Assembly (NCBI GenBank): GCA_039970095.1
Contig: JBDVMP010000072.1
Coordinates: forward strand, 1 to 64,000
DNA from: JAMZMI01 sp039970095
GTDB taxonomy: Bacteria; Bacteroidota; Bacteroidia; Cytophagales; Cyclobacteriaceae
Reading direction: 5' to 3'
DNA: 64,000 nucleotides
How positions within the stretch are numbered: the first letter of the stretch is position 1; each line of letters begins with the position of its first letter. This document shows positions 60,900 through 64,000 of this stretch, piece after piece. The notes under the pieces were generated by a model. That model did not search any database. It saw only the letters and a list, made by a program, of their open reading frames with translations, and was not told the DNA's origin. A program made the translations under genes and the position numbers.

Positions 60900-61595
60900 A
60901 TGAATAAGGAATTTGAAATTGAATGGATCAAATCCAAAAACTACCACAAACTTCAGCCAGTATTGGAGAAAGCTTACGACCATCACCAAATGGTTGTTGT
61001 GATCGGTGATGTTGGTTGGGGTAAGTCGTGGAATTTCGAACAATTTGAAAGTTGCAATTCAAATGTTTATCGAGATGAAATAGAATCTGTTATGGATACA
61101 TCTATTTTTTTCAACCAAATGATTACAAAGTTTGAAGTTAAGGACTATGATTCAAACAAACTATTTTATGCCATTCGTGATGCCTCTAATGTTATAAAGA
61201 AGCTTGATTCAAAGAGTATGTATATTATTGACGAGGCTGGAAATTTCAAAATGTCAATGCTCAGACATATTCGTGACTTTCGGAAGCATACTCAAGATCA
61301 CGCTGCGCTAATTCTTTCCGGACCAAAAAAACCATTTTATGAAACGCTGTTGAAGCATGCAAAGGATAACAAATATGGTACTAAAGAATTTATGTCCAGA
61401 GTTAATAGGTGGGTTTTCCTAGATCAACCGACGACAGAAGAATTAGTAGGAGTATTTAAAGCAAATGGATTTAGTGATAAAGATATACCTAAACTAATGG
61501 TGGGATGTACAAATTTTCGCGATGTGGAGAACAAGATTGTTAATTATTGGATTGATAACGGAATTAATCCTAAACTGAAACAAAATGCTAGTTAG
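60900..61595 (+). CDS. transposition ATPase (TniB/MuB/TnsC-like)
   Basis: The 231-residue AAA+ protein has Walker A GDVGWGKS (36-43), Walker B MYIIDEAG (Asp111-Glu112) and a sensor region FMSRVNRWVFLDQ. MuB-type ATPases choose or mark target DNA and activate the transposase. It follows the transposase tail by 7 bp and overlaps the last gene by 11 nt. Confidence 0.87.
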   Translation: MNKEFEIEWIKSKNYHKLQPVLEKAYDHHQMVVVIGDVGWGKSWNFEQFESCNSNVYRDEIESVMDTSIFFNQMITKFEVKDYDSNKLFYAIRDASNVIKKLDSKSMYIIDEAGNFKMSMLRHIRDFRKHTQDHAALILSGPKKPFYETLLKHAKDNKYGTKEFMSRVNRWVFLDQPTTEELVGVFKANGFSDKDIPKLMVGCTNFRDVENKIVNYWIDNGINPKLKQNAS

Positions 61596-62217
61596 AGATC
61601 AAATTAAGTATAATGTTGAGGATCAATTAATATTGTTGAATCAAGTAGTAAAAGGTGAGCTGAATGTAACTTTTGAAGAAAAACTTCATCTACCAACTCA
61701 ATCTGAATTGGATGATATATTGGCAATGACAAACCAATTTATGATTAATTCTAATGAAGTTCTCTTTATAGAAATTCAGGTGTTATTATTCCTTACAATT
61801 GTCCAAGGTCTAAGCTTAGTGCAAGCCATAAATTTAAAATTTAGTAATTGGAAGGAGCTTGATAGATTTAGTTACGAAGGCACTAAACTCTCGATTACTT
61901 CAAAAAACACGTATTGTGATGGTATTATAAAAATCTTGGATCATAATGATCACAACGAAAAAGTCTTCAGACAACTAAATCAGAAAAATGTGTTGAATTG
62001 TCTAAACCTTTATCTAGTGATGAATGGCCTTGAGATTCTATTTACAGCAGAAACTCTAAAGATAACATTTGGGAGATTTCATTATTTAAGACATGGTAGA
62101 TTTCGTGGTACTCGCGAATTTCTAAAGAATTATTTCTCGTGTGATAGTCATATAGAACTACTAGTCAAATTGAAGTTAGTTGACTCAATATTTTACAATA
62201 CTATGATGCGAGATTAA
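61585..62217 (+). CDS. degenerate tyrosine-recombinase-like protein
   Basis: I cannot name this 210-residue protein with certainty. VQGLSLVQAINLKFSNWKEL (73-92) resembles the TGLRISELLALKWSDI helix of tyrosine recombinases, but with Ser77 in place of the catalytic Arg. FHYLRHGRF (165-173) resembles the HxLRH box, and Tyr204 could be the remnant nucleophile. Loss of the first Arg implies an inactive, perhaps DNA-binding, role. It is the last gene of the transposon, ending 63 bp before the right terminus. Confidence 0.55.
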   Translation: MLVRDQIKYNVEDQLILLNQVVKGELNVTFEEKLHLPTQSELDDILAMTNQFMINSNEVLFIEIQVLLFLTIVQGLSLVQAINLKFSNWKELDRFSYEGTKLSITSKNTYCDGIIKILDHNDHNEKVFRQLNQKNVLNCLNLYLVMNGLEILFTAETLKITFGRFHYLRHGRFRGTREFLKNYFSCDSHIELLVKLKLVDSIFYNTMMRD

Positions 62218-62225
62218 TGACTTAG

Positions 62226-62280
62226 AATTTTTGTGCACCAACCGGGCAGTTTACTTTACTTATTGATGCACTGTTTCACA
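62226..62280 (-). repeat. right terminal inverted repeat
   Basis: Read inward on the minus strand from 62280: TGTGAAACAGTGCAT, ten variable bases, AGTAAACTGC, TTGGTGCACAAA. It pairs with the left end at 38126 (37/50 identical without gaps from the shared AACAGTGCAT). A 5'-TGT end is usual for MuA/Tn7-type elements. Confidence 0.8.
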
Positions 62281-62286
62281 CAGTTA

Positions 62287-62327
62287 TATATCTGATCTTA
62301 TGTGTAAATACTCGCAAATGCTCGTAT
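62287..62327 (+). repeat. dispersed repeat, copy 2 (first copy at 29331)
   Basis: TATATCTGATCTTAT, TGTAAATACTCGC and TGCTCGTATT follow one another here just outside the right end of the transposon, in the same order as at 29331-29385. No gene is seen from 62281 to 62463. Confidence 0.6.
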
Positions 62328-62463
62328 TACGGCAAATCACTAATATTGTTATATAATTTATATTATGTTAAGTAAGATTTGATGCTATTACCCCTGCCTT
62401 TATTATTCTGTATATTTCTATTGAGCCTTGAGCTTAGATCCACTCTGGTTGTGATGCAAAAAA

Positions 62464-62491
62464 AAAGACCGTGTTAACTAACACGGTCTTT
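62464..62491 (-). terminator. intrinsic terminator of the TPR/gyrA transcript
   Basis: A 13-bp perfect stem (AAAGACCGTGTTA / TAACACGGTCTTT) with a 2-nt centre is followed on the minus strand by a T-run (A-run at 62459-62466). It lies 22 bp after the TPR gene stop. Confidence 0.88.
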
Positions 62492-62513
62492 ACTTTCAAT
62501 GACTATATATCTT

Positions 62514-63689
62514 TTACTCTGGAAGACTCTCTGCTGCTTCCTGAACCTTCTCCGCTTCATCGTAGCGCTCCAGTCTGTTGTAGATATACGCAAGCGTTTC
62601 TCCTACTTGTTTATCAGTGCTGCGAATCTCCCACAGCTTTTCCCATTGTGGCAAAGCCTCACCATATTTTTCTTTGATCACGGGCTTTAGCTCTCTGGCT
62701 TTCTTTTGATCAGCTTTGCTGATACCCAGGTTTGTGTACTCCTTAAACACTTCATTTGCTTTGTTAAGCAGAATCACACCTTTATTAAAGTTAGACTCAA
62801 AGTGATTCGGATCTACATCCAAAGCTCTGTTGTATGTCTCCATAGCCTTGTCCACCTGATCCAGTTCTTCGTACATAGCCGCCAGCGTAAAGATTAAGTT
62901 GGTGTTATCAGGCTCATCGGCAATCGCAGCTTCAAGATTGTTTTTGGCATCTTCTACCATGTCCAGCTTAATCAAAAGGTTGATTTCATTTTTGGCAAGA
63001 TCTGAATTTAGCGGATAAGCTTCTCGTCCTCTTCTGACAGCCGCCAGCGCAGCTTCGCTATCTTCTTTAACTGTACTTTGGATACTCACCAGGTTCAAGA
63101 ACATATCAAGGGACTTGGCACCAGCATCAATAGCATCAGAGTATCCTTTGATCGCAGCATCCCACAACTCTCCATTATGAGCAGCATAAGCCGCATTTTT
63201 GAATGAATTGGTGTCACCAGGCTTTACTTGTTCTGATTTGTAAAACTGATCTACGGCAGTTTGAAATTCCTGTGCTTCAAACGCTTCTATAGCGGTATTG
63301 AAATAATAAGAATAATAAGTATCCTCTTGCTGTGACTGTGAAACTGGCAGACCTATTTCATTTGTGATAAAATACTCCTTCTCAGGGTCACCCAGCTCAT
63401 TTGCTTTTGCAAATGCTGCTACAGCCTCTTCTAATGCATTGTCGCTCAAAGCTGCTTTTTCTGCATTTGAAGTGGTATCAATGGTAGCATAAATAAGAGC
63501 TCTATAGTACCATGTTTTGCCATTATCCTTGATTTTTTCAAATTCGATGGCATCATCAATAATCGCCTTGGCTTCTGCCAACTCACCTTTTTCTCTCAAG
63601 GAATTGGCCTTATTGATTTTTGGCTTCTTTTGACTAAAGCCTGCAATACTAATTGCCAGTATTGCTGTCAACAATATTGATCTTTTCAT
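62514..63689 (-). CDS. exported tetratricopeptide-repeat protein
   Basis: The 391-residue protein has a signal peptide (MKRSILLTAILAISIAGFSQ) followed by TPR motifs throughout, such as DNTNLIFTLAAMYEELDQVD and KAMETYNRALDVDPNHFESN (about 255-300) and ETLAYIYNRLERYDEAEKV near the end. It is a periplasmic scaffold of unknown partner. It lies 47 bp downstream of gyrA on the same strand, an arrangement that suggests co-transcription, and ends at a strong terminator. Confidence 0.88.
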   Translation of the reverse strand: MKRSILLTAILAISIAGFSQKKPKINKANSLREKGELAEAKAIIDDAIEFEKIKDNGKTWYYRALIYATIDTTSNAEKAALSDNALEEAVAAFAKANELGDPEKEYFITNEIGLPVSQSQQEDTYYSYYFNTAIEAFEAQEFQTAVDQFYKSEQVKPGDTNSFKNAAYAAHNGELWDAAIKGYSDAIDAGAKSLDMFLNLVSIQSTVKEDSEAALAAVRRGREAYPLNSDLAKNEINLLIKLDMVEDAKNNLEAAIADEPDNTNLIFTLAAMYEELDQVDKAMETYNRALDVDPNHFESNFNKGVILLNKANEVFKEYTNLGISKADQKKARELKPVIKEKYGEALPQWEKLWEIRSTDKQVGETLAYIYNRLERYDEAEKVQEAAESLPE

Positions 63690-63736
63690 AATTCTTTGGT
63701 CTAAATAATTAATTCTTCTTATTGGATTTACTTCAA

Positions 63737-64000
63737 TTAATCTTGTGATTCTTCAGTGTTATCAGCATCGCCTTTTCCTTCTTCGCCTCCGTTTTCAATT
63801 TCCGGATCTTCTTCTTCTCCTTCAATTTTGGTAATGCTCGCTACGGCAGAGATTTCATCGTTTTCATTCAATCTGATCAATCTCACTCCTTGAGTAGCAC
63901 GTCCCATCACCCTCAGGCTTGATACAGCCATTCTTATTGCTATACCGGACTTGTTAATGATCATCAGGTCGTCCATGTCTGTCACAGCCTTAATGGTCAC
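63737..64000 (-). CDS. gyrA: DNA gyrase subunit A, C-terminal end (cut by window edge)
   Basis: The visible 87 residues match the last blade of the GyrA beta-pinwheel (MTIKAVTDMDDLMIINKSG, then VSSLRVMGRATQGVRLIRL). An acidic tail (EGEEEDPEIENGGEEGKGDA) follows, usual for GyrA C-termini. The gene continues beyond the window. GyrA wraps and cuts DNA during supercoiling. Confidence 0.92.
   Translation of the reverse strand: MTIKAVTDMDDLMIINKSGIAIRMAVSSLRVMGRATQGVRLIRLNENDEISAVASITKIEGEEEDPEIENGGEEGKGDADNTEESQD

Larger units (their letters stand above)
38126..62280. mobile_element. about 24.2-kb DDE/MuB-type transposon carrying a defence block
   Basis: Matching inverted termini at 38126 and 62280 bracket the element. 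Its right arm encodes, in order, a serine recombinase, two XRE regulators, two catalytically dead resolvase-like proteins, a D66D35E transposase split by one stop, a MuB/TniB-like ATPase and a tyrosine-recombinase-like protein. This resembles Tn5053/Tn7-like logic (tniA, tniB, tniR), but no TniQ/TnsD selector is visible. Cargo covers 38.2-56.2 kb and includes a type I restriction system, Septu and further nucleases. A target duplication is not evident at the ends. Confidence 0.8.

Noticed and set aside
38121..62285. Target-site duplication at the transposon ends
   Set aside because: TGTGA (38121-38125) beside the left end and CAGTT (62281-62285) beside the right end do not match, and shifting the boundary a few bases does not produce a convincing 4-6-bp duplication.
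29331..62327. The direct repeat as integrase att sites
   Set aside because: No intact tyrosine integrase lies near either copy, there is no tRNA gene, and the 24-kb element has its own terminal repeats inside the right copy.
1..64000. CRISPR arrays
   Set aside because: No run of regularly spaced direct repeats of 20-40 bp was seen and no cas gene is present.

Overview
The window looks like a chromosomal segment of a marine-type Bacteroidota bacterium, probably order Cytophagales. The support is a Bacteroidetes-style V-type ATPase operon (E-DUF2764-A-B-D-I-K), PadR-controlled FtsX-like permeases with an N-terminal prefix domain, a PepSY-like/OprP-type porin pair, TAnnTTTG-like promoter motifs, weak ribosome binding sites, and a gyrA-TPR pair at the right edge. 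No genus can be fixed from the sequence alone.

Backbone, 1-29.2 kb. The first part is rich in ion transport: a NhaP2-type antiporter (cut by the left edge), a double DUF1538 membrane protein overlapping a tandem PII-like regulator, and a Ca2+/Na+ exchanger. Next come a Crp/Fnr regulator, small membrane and START-domain proteins, and a PadR-permease pair. A nine-gene plus-strand unit (usp - V-ATPase E, DUF2764, A, B, D, I, K - usp) follows. Its K subunit carries the Na+-binding residues known from Enterococcus hirae NtpK. A two-component system, a PepSY-like protein, an OprP-like porin, a CPA2 antiporter, a frameshifted DUF6515-like gene, greB and a YoeB/YefM-type toxin-antitoxin pair complete this part.

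Accessory region A, 29.2-38.1 kb. It is AT-rich and bordered by repeat-filled intergenic DNA. It holds a minus-strand cluster of sulfotransferase, hexapeptide-repeat/Nudix fusion and two-TM protein. Beside it lies a tightly overlapped plus-strand operon: C5 DNA methyltransferase, a 712-residue protein with an HSP90/MORC-like ATPase at the N-terminus and a histidine-kinase module at the C-terminus, a stand-alone receiver, and a small caspase/gingipain-like protein with a His-Gly/Cys dyad. I do not recognise this four-gene combination as a named system; it reads as a methylation-linked sensor-relay-protease immunity module.

Accessory region B, 38.13-62.28 kb. I find matching inverted termini (37 of 50 positions identical, ungapped) at 38126 and 62280. 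They define a transposon of about 24.2 kb. The transposition genes lie at its right end: an active-looking serine recombinase, two XRE regulators, two serine-recombinase-like proteins without catalytic residues, a DDE transposase whose frame is split by a single TAA, a MuB/TniB-like ATPase and a degenerate tyrosine-recombinase-like protein. The cargo is a defence block: XRE - HsdR - HsdM - HsdS - Septu PtuA - PtuB - DUF5655/PD-(D/E)XK protein - PD-(D/E)XK protein - HNH protein. It also includes a PIN-transmembrane protein, an RHH/metallophosphoesterase operon, an alpha-helical protein and a 44-residue protein with its own promoter and terminator.

Backbone resumes at 62.3 kb with a terminator, a TPR lipoprotein-like or periplasmic protein, and the 3' end of gyrA, both on the minus strand.
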